Shown in pieces: positions 1-10,000 of a stretch of 64,000 nucleotides of DNA (positions within the stretch are counted from its first letter, which is position 1; every line of letters starts with the position of its first letter). The stretch is from Sergeia podlipaevii (lineage: Eukaryota; Euglenozoa; Kinetoplastea; Trypanosomatida; Trypanosomatidae): the NCBI GenBank assembly GCA_030849805.1, contig JASANZ010002185.1, positions 1-64,000 of the forward strand, read 5' to 3'. Under the pieces are notes generated by a model. It was not told the origin of the DNA. It saw nothing but the letters and a program-made list of their open reading frames with translations, and did no database searches. Position numbers and translations under genes: made by a program.

Positions 1-566
1 TATAGCACTATTTTTTTTGGAGGGGAGGGGGGGAGAGGGGAAGGAGCTTCAATCTTTCTGTGCTGTTTTCACTACTCATAAACTCGGGTAACAACAAAAA
101 AAAATGCACAATTAACTAGCTTTTGAATGTCGCACTCTTTTTAGATACTTTGTCAGATGATTTTTTTACTTTTGGGAAAATGTCAGTATGCTTTTCTTCT
201 TTCTATTACTTTTTTTTGCTTTTTTTTTTATGTGTGCCTTTTTCTTTATTTTTTCTTTTTGGCGTAGCAAAGCAGTACATAAATTTTGCCTTTTTTTAAT
301 CATTCAAACATACAGTCGCGCTTCTCGCTATACATATATATATATATTGTTGTGAAAGCAGTCAATTTTTGATAGTTTTTTGTTATTATTATTATCATTA
401 GCTGCTGCTTGGGTAACACGATAGACGAAATACAAAACACCTTTTTCTTCCAGGCGAGAGAGAGATTATATCTGTTGTTAGTTGTTAGAAGACAAAAGGA
501 GTAGTAAGTAATTGTTGTTGCTGCTTTCACTTTTGTAGCTATTTGTGTGTGTGTATATTTTGTGTA
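1..566. other. Upstream spacer, T-rich
   Basis: This is non-coding DNA rich in T runs and TA repeats, with no convincing ORF on either strand. The last part carries the probable trans-splice acceptor of the first gene. The upstream gene, if any, ends outside the window. Confidence 0.7.
519..538 (+). promoter_or_regulatory. Probable trans-splice acceptor of the first gene
   Basis: A pyrimidine-rich run (TTGCTGCTTTCACTTTTGTAG) ends in an AG at 537-538. That is 28 bases before the ATG at 567, with no ATG between. This is the usual layout of a kinetoplastid spliced-leader acceptor. The use of this AG is inferred. Confidence 0.6.
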
Positions 567-3500
567 ATGACTACGGCAACGCCGGCACCGGTGGATGCAC
601 AGCGCCTGCAAGAAGCACAAACGAAAATAGGCACTGCACTGCGTAATGCGCAGTACGCGCTCACTACTAATGCGCCAAATGCGCCGTCCACCGTCCTGAA
701 TGAGGCTGTGAGCGCCATGAATGGCCTCTCGGCCTATCTGACGCTGTCTGGTAATCCCATCAAGGCCGCCGCCATGGCAGCCCAAATTGGTAAGTTTCTC
801 AAGGTGGTCGCTTCACAGCTATCAAAAGGCGCGCGAGCCAAGGGAAGTAGCGCGTCTATGGATGATAGTCACCGGAACACCCCAACCAGTACGGTGATCT
901 CAGAAAGTGCGCAACAGTGCTCACTTGCTGAGAGATCGTCTTTGGCTGCGAGTACCTCTTTCGCAGCTGTACTGCCTACTAGCGCACAGCAGCAGATGAA
1001 GGCTCTATTAGAGCAGATTGCGCAGCTTACCGGGGAGCGAGACGCGCTGCAGTCATCTTTGCTAGCCCTTAGACACGGTAACAGCAATAATGGTAGCGGT
1101 GCTGGTGGCGAGGAAGGGAAGACGGAGCGAGACGTCAGCTTAGATTTTGGTGGCGAATCACTAACGGCAATGCTTGAAGCCGCCAGTAGTGAGTGTGAGG
1201 CTCTCAAGGCGGAGCTGCGTGAGGAGCGGATCAAGTCTAGTGCGCTTGTAGATTCCTTACGATCAGCCGAGGCGATTACCAAGCAGCAGGAATCGTCCAT
1301 TGCATCTCTGCGCAAGCAGACGCAGAACCTAGAGGAGGAAGTAGTGACACGGGAGCAGGTGGAAGGACGCAAAAACGCTGAGATTGAAGCACTGCGGCAG
1401 TCCCTTATGAACAAGTCGAAGGAAGCCACGTCACTTGCAGCTACCGCTGAGGCACCAAAGGGACAACAGTCGTCAGCAGCTCCACGCGGATACGTTGACA
1501 AGGATGACTTTGATGCTCTGAGGATTCAGAATGAGATCTTGCAGCGTATTTTGCAGGAACAAGCAGAGTCCACGGCACGGCCAACAAAAAGTAACGCTGC
1601 GCTCACTGCACACACGCTTCGTGAACTGGAAGCAGAACACCAGCAACAGCTCAACGCAATGAAACTGACAATACACGAGCAGTACGAGCGCGAAAGTGAG
1701 TCACTAGCACGAATCAAGGAGCAGCAGCAGAAGATCGACGACTTAAACAGGAAACTAGCCACTATAGATGATCGTGGCTGGATAGATAAAGAGCGCAAGG
1801 GACACTTAGAGGAGGTGGACACGCTAAAGTCAGAGAGGGAGATGCTAAGACGGCAACTACATGCTTCTGAGAACCGCTACGAAATGCTCACACACGCGCT
1901 TGGTCACATCGACGGCAACACACCCCAATCTTCTATTCGCTCTGCAGGTCCCCCACGTGCGACCATACAAGGACATAATGAGGAAACAAGCGCCACCACA
2001 TCACACACAAACGAACGTGATGGTGGGGAAGAGCAATATGATAGAGCTGACATGGCCAAATCATCTACTCTATCGGAACAGTCAATAGAGGATTCTATAA
2101 CGAAAGATGATGCTCTTGCTACACGTGCACTAGAACAGCACATTGCGCGAATTGAGACATTCCGTCAAGAAGTACAAACGCAACGAGAGCGCGCCGAGCA
2201 AGCAGAAGCGGCAGCAGCTAAATCCGCTGAATTGGCCCTCAACGCCGAGGAATTGCAGAACAAGTACTTTGAAAAGGCTGCAGAGGTTGGGGCTCTTCAC
2301 CAACAACAAAAGGACGACCAAGAAGTCTACCAAAAGGAAATTGCCCTACTGCAACGGGAAAAACTCCAATGTGTCGCTAAATTAGACGAGGCACTTGAGA
2401 CCGAGCGTGCACGCGCGGATGCTGCAGAGGGCACTTCCGAGCAGCAGCAGACCTACGCACAGGAGCGTGTGGCGGCGCTGGAGCAGGCAGCAGCGGAGAA
2501 GGACGCCAGGCACGCCGAGCTGGCCGCGCAGGTTGCCCAGCTGCAGGAGGCGGTTGGGGCTGAGCGCGCACGTGCGGATGCCGCGGAGGGCACTTCCGAG
2601 CAGCAGCAGACCTACGCGCAGGAGCGTGTGGCGGCGCTGGAGCAGGCAGCAGCGGAGAAGGACGTCAGGCACGCCGAGCTGGCCGCGCTGGTTGCCCAGC
2701 TGCAAGAGGCGGTTGAGGCTGAGCGCGCACGTGCGGATGCCGCAGAAAGCTCTGTTGAAGATAACAAGGCTCGTGGTCTATCCGCAGAAGCGCAGCTTGT
2801 GGAGAAGGACAAAGAAGTAGTAGCGCTGCGGAGTGCGCACGCGGAGGCATCAGCCACGTTTAATGTCGCCTTGCAAGAGAAGGATGCGCAGTATCAGAGG
2901 GATCTGGAGCATATGATGCAGACACTGGCGGAAGAACGAGAGCATGTGATAAAAGCTGAGGGAGAGCTGGAGGCTGTACGCTCAGAGTATGAGGGCTGCA
3001 TTGCGCGCATGCGAGAGGAAGGGGTAGTGGAAAGAGAGCAGGCCGTTGTGAAAGCTATGGAAGCTCACAAGGTTGCTGCAGCAGCGAGTCTGGCCGTGGA
3101 GGCGGAGCCTGTGGAGTGGCTTCGAGAGGAAAACCGTCAGCTGACTGAGTCAGTGGAAGCGGGAAAGGCTGAGCTCGCGGAGGCAGAGAAAATGAAGCGC
3201 GAGAATGCGCACAAGTTGAGGGAGTTAGGGCAAATGGTAACTTCTAGGCAGGGCGAAATTGCGTCTCTCAAGACAGAGCTAGAGTCGATGCAGACTATGT
3301 GTCAAACTGCGGTTGCTGAGAAGGAGTTGCTTCAAGCAAGACTTGTAGAGGCGGAAGCAGCGGCTTCGGCTGCTGTGGCGGCAGCGACAAGTGCGCCGCG
3401 ACTCATGCAAGTGGAAGAGGAACTGGAAGAGCTACGTACAGAGCGAGATGAACTGAAAGTGCGTTGCATGAAGGAAAGAACTGAGAAGGAAAAGCTCACT

Positions 3501-4643
3501 GAACTGATGAGGAAGGGGGACACAGAACCGGTATCTGCTGTGACACCTTCGCAGATGGTAGTTACGGATATGTCGGAACCGGAGCCTGAGAGTCAAGCAC
3601 CCGTCCCTACCACCGAAGCGGCAGCAGACCTCAAGGCGCAGGTGCAGTGTCTACGCACAGAAAACAGTGCGTTGGCTGGCGCGCGAGATGCCGCCTATGA
3701 TGCTCTCAAAGAAAAGCGAGAGCGTATCTTGGAACTTGAAGCTGCTTTGGCCGCCTCCCAGAAGAAGGGCATGGCGGCATCATCAGCATCTTTCTCTAAA
3801 GGGATAGCTGTTAGCAACGGTTGCAGCAATGACATAGGCAACGCAACAGTAGCAACGACCGCGGTGGCGGCAGCAGAGGATGCTGGAGAAGCTGCTACCG
3901 AAGCAATTGCTGCTCTCTATCGTACGCTTTCAATTCTGAAGCAAGAGGTGGAGCCTCTCGTTTTAGAAATGAAAGGCAGGTCAACCTCCAATGAAGACGC
4001 ACAGCGCGTGAGCGAGGTCACGGCGCGCATCTCGCGTGAGCTCCACTCTGTCATTGAGGGCAGCTATTCAGCACTAGGGGCCGCGATTGAAACAAGGCGA
4101 GTAGCGCATGAGCGTCTTGTGCGGGCGCTACATCTAGAGTGCTCGGTGCTTGGAAAGCTAGATGCCTTTCTTCGTCCCGCCGCAGTGGGCGATACCGGCA
4201 GCGGTGTCAGACGGGTGACTCTTGCCGATATACCGTTGTTAGAGTCCTGCGCAGAGCTTCTGGGCGGTTTGGCCGGAGCTGCTGCTGCGACTGCAAGTGC
4301 CAAGACGAGGAAGTCACGAAAGACGCAGTTAACGCCGCAGAAGAGCGGCAGCCCTGCGCCACCTTCGCACCACCATGGTGCAGTCTTGGATAATGAGGAT
4401 TCCCTGTACAACTACGAGGGTGTCACCACCACGGCGGCAGCAGCTAACACGCACTTGAACATTACTTCTGCCAGAAGAACACCAAGCAGGGGTTATACTC
4501 CACAGCGGGGAATCGACTTTCGCGACTACCCCGGCGCTTCTTCCTCTTCTAGACAGCAGTACCACAACTGGGACAAGAATGCATTTGAAGCGGCCAAGAT
4601 GGATTTATCAACAGTGGAGCGACGCCGCGATCATAGGCGTTAG
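567..4643 (+). CDS. Large coiled-coil protein with internal tandem repeat
   Basis: This 1358-residue protein is not assigned to a named family. The frame is open upstream to 543 only through a TTG, so the ATG at 567 (MTTATPAP), 28 bases after a good AG acceptor, is chosen. Residues 1-90 look like a helical N-terminal region. From about residue 130 to about 1080 the protein is Glu/Gln/Ala/Lys-rich with heptad-like spacing and almost no proline, which indicates a long coiled coil. Residues 613-727 hold a 53-residue tandem repeat (ERARADAAEGTSEQQQTYAQ and so on). Near residues 1105-1225 there is another helical section. The C-terminal 130 residues are basic and Ser/Thr/Pro-rich and look disordered. 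No GRIP, FHA or motor motif was found. A cytoskeletal, basal-body or flagellum-attachment-zone role is typical of such trypanosomatid proteins but is only a guess. Confidence 0.85.
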   Translation: MTTATPAPVDAQRLQEAQTKIGTALRNAQYALTTNAPNAPSTVLNEAVSAMNGLSAYLTLSGNPIKAAAMAAQIGKFLKVVASQLSKGARAKGSSASMDDSHRNTPTSTVISESAQQCSLAERSSLAASTSFAAVLPTSAQQQMKALLEQIAQLTGERDALQSSLLALRHGNSNNGSGAGGEEGKTERDVSLDFGGESLTAMLEAASSECEALKAELREERIKSSALVDSLRSAEAITKQQESSIASLRKQTQNLEEEVVTREQVEGRKNAEIEALRQSLMNKSKEATSLAATAEAPKGQQSSAAPRGYVDKDDFDALRIQNEILQRILQEQAESTARPTKSNAALTAHTLRELEAEHQQQLNAMKLTIHEQYERESESLARIKEQQQKIDDLNRKLATIDDRGWIDKERKGHLEEVDTLKSEREMLRRQLHASENRYEMLTHALGHIDGNTPQSSIRSAGPPRATIQGHNEETSATTSHTNERDGGEEQYDRADMAKSSTLSEQSIEDSITKDDALATRALEQHIARIETFRQEVQTQRERAEQAEAAAAKSAELALNAEELQNKYFEKAAEVGALHQQQKDDQEVYQKEIALLQREKLQCVAKLDEALETERARADAAEGTSEQQQTYAQERVAALEQAAAEKDARHAELAAQVAQLQEAVGAERARADAAEGTSEQQQTYAQERVAALEQAAAEKDVRHAELAALVAQLQEAVEAERARADAAESSVEDNKARGLSAEAQLVEKDKEVVALRSAHAEASATFNVALQEKDAQYQRDLEHMMQTLAEEREHVIKAEGELEAVRSEYEGCIARMREEGVVEREQAVVKAMEAHKVAAAASLAVEAEPVEWLREENRQLTESVEAGKAELAEAEKMKRENAHKLRELGQMVTSRQGEIASLKTELESMQTMCQTAVAEKELLQARLVEAEAAASAAVAAATSAPRLMQVEEELEELRTERDELKVRCMKERTEKEKLTELMRKGDTEPVSAVTPSQMVVTDMSEPEPESQAPVPTTEAAADLKAQVQCLRTENSALAGARDAAYDALKEKRERILELEAALAASQKKGMAASSASFSKGIAVSNGCSNDIGNATVATTAVAAAEDAGEAATEAIAALYRTLSILKQEVEPLVLEMKGRSTSNEDAQRVSEVTARISRELHSVIEGSYSALGAAIETRRVAHERLVRALHLECSVLGKLDAFLRPAAVGDTGSGVRRVTLADIPLLESCAELLGGLAGAAAATASAKTRKSRKTQLTPQKSGSPAPPSHHHGAVLDNEDSLYNYEGVTTTAAAANTHLNITSARRTPSRGYTPQRGIDFRDYPGASSSSRQQYHNWDKNAFEAAKMDLSTVERRRDHRR
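2403..2747 (+). repeat. 159-bp in-frame tandem repeat, two full copies plus partial third
   Basis: Copies start at 2403, 2562 and 2721, exactly 159 bp (53 codons) apart. The first two copies are almost identical in DNA, including at synonymous positions. The third keeps only the start (ERARADAAE) before diverging. This points to a recent duplication inside the coiled coil. Confidence 0.9.
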
Positions 4644-5235
4644 TAGTTACACAATTACTTTTTTATTTATTTATTACGTTGCGTGTATGTGTGTGTGCGC
4701 CGTGGAGGGAAAATCAAACAATTTGGAGAGTGAGGGGATTTGGAAAGAAAACACGTATGCAAAAGCGTGAAGAAGTATGAATAAAGAGGGCAACGCCATA
4801 AAAGTTGGCTTGCTTTGAGTTACTGTTGAAACATATCTTTTAATTATACTACAGTGCTTTCCTTTCTGTGGTCACTACTTCCTTTTGCCATTTGTGCTCT
4901 CTGTTGGCCTTCTTTTTTTGCCTTTTTTTTTCGATTTATGACTAGTTTTGTTTGTTGATTTTGTTGGTTTTATGCAAGTAGACGCTTGCTTCGTGTGTTT
5001 TTTTTTCTTCTTTTTTTTTACTGTTATTTTCTTTTTTGTTCTTGTAGTGGTTGCTGTTTTTTTTTTTCTAAATCTACCCGTTGAGGTGTGTATCAGCAAC
5101 CAACTTGTGCTACTTACCTTTAAAAAAAATATGCGAATTCCCTTGATTTTAGCACAAAAATGGAAGCACAATTGACTTGTTATTGCTATCACTTCCCTGT
5201 TTCATTTTTTTTTTAACTTGCTGATCAGGGAGGCA
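4644..5235. other. Spacer with poly-T tracts
   Basis: This is AT-rich DNA with several long T runs at 4916-5070. It presumably holds the 3' UTR of the coiled-coil gene and the splice signals of the next unit. No RNA gene was recognised. Confidence 0.6.
5201..5228 (+). promoter_or_regulatory. Strong splice-acceptor-like site before small ORF
   Basis: The tract TTCATTTTTTTTTTAACTTG leads to CTGATCAG with the AG at 5227-5228. An ATG follows 7 bases later at 5236. Acceptor use is inferred from layout only. Confidence 0.5.
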
Positions 5236-5454
5236 ATGCGCATGAGTTTGATAAAACGATTGCTGTTTACATTTTTTTCCCACTTTGCTCTCTTGTTTTT
5301 CATTTCTTTATCAGCTGTGTTGGGCATTTTCGTTGTTCTTGAACGAGGACAGAGGGCTTCCTGCAAAGGCAAGCACACAACATTACCCGCTGTCGTTGTA
5401 GGCTGCTTTGTCGGCACCACGCACGTTCACATACGTGAGAAACTCATCGAGTAG
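5236..5454 (+). CDS. Possible small single-span membrane protein (72 aa)
   Basis: This is a short reading frame, not recognised as a family. It starts at the first ATG after a strong pyrimidine tract and AG acceptor and ends in TAG at 5454. Residues 1-7 are basic (MRMSLIKR). Residues 9-33 form one long hydrophobic segment (FTFFSHFALLFFISLSAVLG and onward). The remaining 38 residues are polar with one Cys-Lys-Gly-Lys stretch. Base composition of the second half is less T-rich than the surrounding spacer, which favours real coding. It may be a small organellar membrane subunit or a chance ORF. Conservation in other trypanosomatids would decide. Confidence 0.42.
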   Translation: MRMSLIKRLLFTFFSHFALLFFISLSAVLGIFVVLERGQRASCKGKHTTLPAVVVGCFVGTTHVHIREKLIE

Positions 5455-5786
5455 AGTACAGGAGAAGAAGAAGAGACCTCTCTAAAAAGCGGGAGTGAGA
5501 TTGTTAAGCTCGTAAGCAAAGTTCGAGCGTAGGAACATAGTTTTCTCTCGCAAAAAGGGAAAATTTTATTATCCTACACACTCATACACATACACTGGGC
5601 ACCAAAAGGTTGTTCAGCTATTTTTTTTTCAAGAACCCCAACTCACAAAAAGGAAAGAAATAGCAGTTAATTAGACAAAGAATACACTTTATTGTCCATT
5701 TATTCTAGAAAAAAAAAAAGAAAAAATTGGCATACATACGTGTATAGATCACTAATCTCGTTTTTTTTTTTTTGTGTGTGTGTGCG
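5455..5786. other. Spacer upstream of LYR gene with acceptor at 5621-5633
   Basis: AT-rich non-coding DNA. A T tract at 5621-5629 followed by CAAG (AG at 5632-5633) is the best acceptor for the LYR gene. A later T run at 5760-5773 has no AG between it and the ATG at 5787, so it probably lies within the 5' leader. Confidence 0.5.
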
Positions 5787-6410
5787 ATGTCTGCTTTAGT
5801 ACCTAGTGAGGCGGTGACGTTGTTGTATCGACGCTATCTTAAGGCGGCTAACAAAATTCCAAATGTAACCATCCGCATGCTACTTTTACAACAGGTGAGG
5901 TCAGGATTCAGGCGCAACTACTCCGTCACAAGCCCATCTGCACAACGCGAGCTCATCAACCAAGCACACAAGGATCTCTTAGTACTGGAGGATGATAGAC
6001 TTTCTCGCACCTTGTACATCAACCGACTAGGACTGGTATCATGCTTAGACTGGGAGGTGCGACGCACCGAGTATAACTTTAAGCCAGAAACGCGCTACGT
6101 GTTAGTTGTGCTCTTCTCGCTGGGCTTTATAGCTATTCTCACTGTGATTCTCAACGCGGAATCGGTGGAGAAAAAGCGACCCGACATTGCAGAAATGGTG
6201 GATTTTATGGCAATGCGCTTGGAAGCAGACAGCCCTGAGGAGTTGCAGGCGCTGCGAGAACGGCAGGTGCGTAACGTGGTCGAGCGTAAGCAGCACCAAG
6301 TGTCTTTGGAGCACCGCGTACTGGCGACTTTCTATGAAGCGCCAAACATCCCCATGATTTCTGCTCGTGATCCTGATGGCTCTGGTGCTTATCGCGTCCG
6401 CGCCGCCTAA
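5787..6410 (+). CDS. LYR-motif (Complex1_LYR-like) membrane protein
   Basis: This 207-residue protein is probably mitochondrial. The ATG at 5787 is the first in frame; the frame extends upstream only through TTG. Residues 9-75 match the LYR family. They carry Leu-Tyr-Arg at 13-15, basic residues after it, and the conserved downstream Phe in GFRRNY (F41) that LYR proteins use with acyl-ACP. Residues about 104-122 are a clear transmembrane segment (YVLVVLFSLGFIAILTVIL). A charged helical tail of about 85 residues follows. LYR proteins are usually small soluble matrix adaptors for Fe-S or respiratory-complex assembly, so the membrane anchor and tail are unusual. A respiratory-complex assembly factor or accessory subunit is the best guess. 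Confidence 0.75.
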   Translation: MSALVPSEAVTLLYRRYLKAANKIPNVTIRMLLLQQVRSGFRRNYSVTSPSAQRELINQAHKDLLVLEDDRLSRTLYINRLGLVSCLDWEVRRTEYNFKPETRYVLVVLFSLGFIAILTVILNAESVEKKRPDIAEMVDFMAMRLEADSPEELQALRERQVRNVVERKQHQVSLEHRVLATFYEAPNIPMISARDPDGSGAYRVRAA

Positions 6411-7077
6411 ATGTGACGAGACGTGTGAAGTGTGACTGACACCAAAATGGAGAATAAAGAGGGTAAAGCTTGAAAAAGGGGGATAGAGAGAAAGAGATGG
6501 GAAAAGCACCGAGAAGATTAAGCGTAGGCGGGGGGGGGGGGTGGCGAAGTTCATCAGTATTTACCCTTTCTCTCTATTCTTCTTTCCCCTTGTGTTGATG
6601 TGTACGCACGTTCTTTTCTGTGGGGTATTTGGTTTGATACTTTTTGTGTGTGCGTGTGTGTGTGTCTAGTGTTGAAAGGAAAGAGTTGTGGTTTTCATGG
6701 TAACACTTTTTGAGAGACGCTATAGCGATCACCTTTGAAAAGGAAAAAAAAGTGAATGAATGTGCGAGGAATCATTTACTGGCAATGCTGGAGAACATTA
6801 TCTGCTTCTTTGCTGTTCTTCGACGCTGACCACTTGCTAATTCTTTCTTTCTTCGCTCGCCCTTTTTCCTTTTATTGCATTTTTTCATGTTGGAGAACGT
6901 TATCAAAACGCAATAGTAGTAACAGAGAATTGCCGTTGCTTATCTCGATAATATAGCAACAACAAACGAAAAGGAATATATAGTTTATTATTATTATCAT
7001 TATTCGTTGCACCGCTACTAGCAGCAGTAGTAGTAGTTGTTGTTGTTGTTGTGCGTCCTTTGCCTTACTACAGCAAT
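6411..7077. other. Spacer between LYR gene and Snu114
   Basis: It contains a G9-10 run near 6531-6541, a TG repeat near 6646-6664 and T-rich DNA. A short motif TGGAGAACRTTATC occurs at about 6789 and again at about 6893. A possible acceptor CAG ends at 7073. No gene is supported. Confidence 0.6.
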
Positions 7078-10000
7078 ATGGACTTTGGTTACGACGAGTT
7101 CGGAAACCGGACACATAACCCAGAGGAGGATGCTGAGGTGCGTTCTATTAGCAGCGGCAGCGCCCGTAATGTTGGGACTGAAAATGGGGCCTACGCAACC
7201 CACGCTTTAGGTGGTGCGCACGGCAGCGACGACGACAACGACTCTCACTCAGATTCCGATTCTGACTTCAGCGACGACGTGGAGCTCGTGGTCGGTGAGA
7301 CCGCCACTCAGTCAATTAGTAAGCCTCTTGTGGAGTCAGCGTACATCAGCAGTGGCGGCGCTACTAGGACTGCAAACGATGGGCTCTTTCTCGTTGAAGA
7401 CGTGCACGCCGACGGACGCGGACCAACCCTGCTGATCGAGGAGGCAAAGGGCACCACAGATGTCTTTACAGCGGTGGCTTCTAGTGCGCCGCCGTCGGCC
7501 TCCCCATCCGCGACTTACCTGCAGATGATATCGCGCTTGCCACAGCGCACACGCAACGTCGCTCTTGTAGGTGCACTCCATCACGGCAAGACTAGCGTGC
7601 TTGACATGCTGCTGTATGACGATAGTGCGCGCGGCAACAGTAGCGGTGATGGTGCTGCTGTCATTAACCCTCCCTGCGCGGCTCCTGCGGGGTATCGCCG
7701 CCGCCAGGATGAATTGGATAGAGAGATGACACTGAAGAGTCATGTGGTGACGCATGTCATGGGCGGTGCACGGCTTCATCAAACCTCACACGCTGTCACC
7801 TTTGTGGATACTCCTGGCCATCCTGACTTTATCGACGAGGTGGCGGCTGGTCTTCGTCTCGCCGATGCCGTGTTATTCTGCGTAGATGCGGTGGAGTCTC
7901 TTAGTGTGGCTGGTGAAGCCTTTCTGCGACAAGCAGTGCTAAGAGAAAACTTACCCATTGTGCTTGTGATTACTAAAGTTGACCGGCTCATTGCAGACCT
8001 TAAGCTGCCCGTCACAGATGCCTATCGCAAACTGCGCATGGTTATTGATGTCGTCAACAACGTTATCGCCAGCTGCACAAGCCTGCGTGAGCACCAGCCA
8101 GAGTCTTCTACGATTAGAGGCAAGCTCGTATCGCCCTTAAATGGCACTGTCTGCTTTACCTCCGCGAAGCTTGGCTTCTTTTTTACGCTTGAATCCTTTG
8201 CACTCAAGTACGCTGATGCCTACCCTTCTGTCAGCTACACGGCACTCGCACAGAAGCTGTGGGGCCAGATCACGCTGGATGCCGGCAAATTCAAGAAGAT
8301 CACCACGCACCGGCAGCGGCCAACTTTTGTCACACTCATCTTGGAGCCTCTCTACAAGATAATTGCTCATGCCGTTACGGGCACTGGACACACAACTCTC
8401 AGCTCCGCTCTGAAGCCACTGCCGCGGTCCCCGCTCTCCGCGATTCGTGAGGCGGTGCGCCATTTTTGTGGCGATCCGGCGGGTGAGGGAGCAGATGCCT
8501 TGCTAGCTGTGTTGCCAGGCACTATGGGGCATTGCAAGTGGCTTGAGGAACACTATCAGCTATATCATTGCTACGGTGAGAACAGAGATAACGAGAAAAA
8601 TAATAAGAATAGTGATGAGGAGCAGGCAGCAATAACGGCGGAGAGGTCTACTGCAACCGTGACGGCGATTGCGCCACTACTGCGTGTGTTTGCTAGCAAC
8701 GGGGAGGTGGCCGCTGTGACCAAGGTGGTCCGAGGCACACTCAAGACGGGAAGTGCGCTGGTCGTGGTGGATGATCATGCTAGTGAGGTCGATCCTTTCT
8801 ATGAGCTGCGCGCCACTGCGCTGTACATCCGCAGCGCCAAGGACGGGTACGTGCGAGTGCAGAGCGCATTTGCAGGGCAGGTGGTGTACGTGACGGGCAT
8901 ACCTCAGCGAGCTGGCAGTCATCTTGTTCTTGTGGGCGGAGCGGCTGCTGCGACTGTACGTGTGGAGCTTGAAGAAGAAGCTGCCGGCGATGGAACGGTC
9001 GATGAGATAGATGGTGAATGGTTGGATGCGGTTCTGGCATATCCGTTTGAGACTCAGGCCCCGCTTGTGCACGTTTCTCTTGAACTGAAGGATCCAGAGC
9101 GCCTTGATAGCCTGCGGCATGGTCTTCAGACCATCATGCGTACCACCCCGGGTCTTGATGTGCACACCGAGGAAACAGGTGAGTTTACTCTTACTGGCGC
9201 GGGCGAGATGCACCTTGACACCGCTCTCCATGAGCTGCGTCGTGGTTTGTGCGCTGGCGTGCGCATAGGCCTTTCTCAGCCTTTTGTATCCTTCTCTGAA
9301 ACCGTGATGGACGAGGAGGGGGTGCTGGCTGTCGCGGGTACGCGCAAAGCGGGAGTGGGCTGCGTTGCCGGTGTGCTCTCGCGCGCCTTCACTAATGCAG
9401 TCGAGTATGGCACACTGGATTTCTTTCCCTCTCCTCATGGAGGTGAAGGATGTATCAAGCTGTGGACAACAATGCGGCGGGAGTACGGCTTTGATGAGTT
9501 AGATGCACGCAACGTTATGGCGCTAGGGCCCAACAAGACTAAAGGTCCTAGCGTGCTCTTCAACGACACACTACCAGAGGAGCTGGAGTTGTGTGGTGGG
9601 ACTATAGCTACTTCACACCGCGCCGCCCTTGCCGCGGGCTTCCGAGCATCCGTCACCTCTGGGCCTCTCATTGGCGGTGTAGTCCGAGGTGTTGGGGTAA
9701 GGTTGATCTTTGCCGATATGGAGACCGGCACGCGCGAGGCAGTTGTGCTCGCCAACATGCGCACTTCAGTGCGTCACGCTTTGCTGGGGGCCCGCCCGCG
9801 TCTTTTGGAGCCGGTACTCGCGGCGGAGATCTTATGTCTGCCTGAGAGCCTGGAAGCCATCACTGACATTTTGCGTCAGCGTAGAGGCGCCGTCGTCGGT
9901 GAGCAACCGATTGCGGCCACAACACTGACGCGGGTGCAAGCACTGGTGCCAACAATGGACAGCTTTGGGCTTGAGACGCAGCTGCGCATGCTCACGCATG

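Noticed and set aside
8677..9438. 253-codon - strand frame
   Set aside because: It is a shadow of the Snu114 coding sequence. The Snu114 motifs are unambiguous in the + frame.
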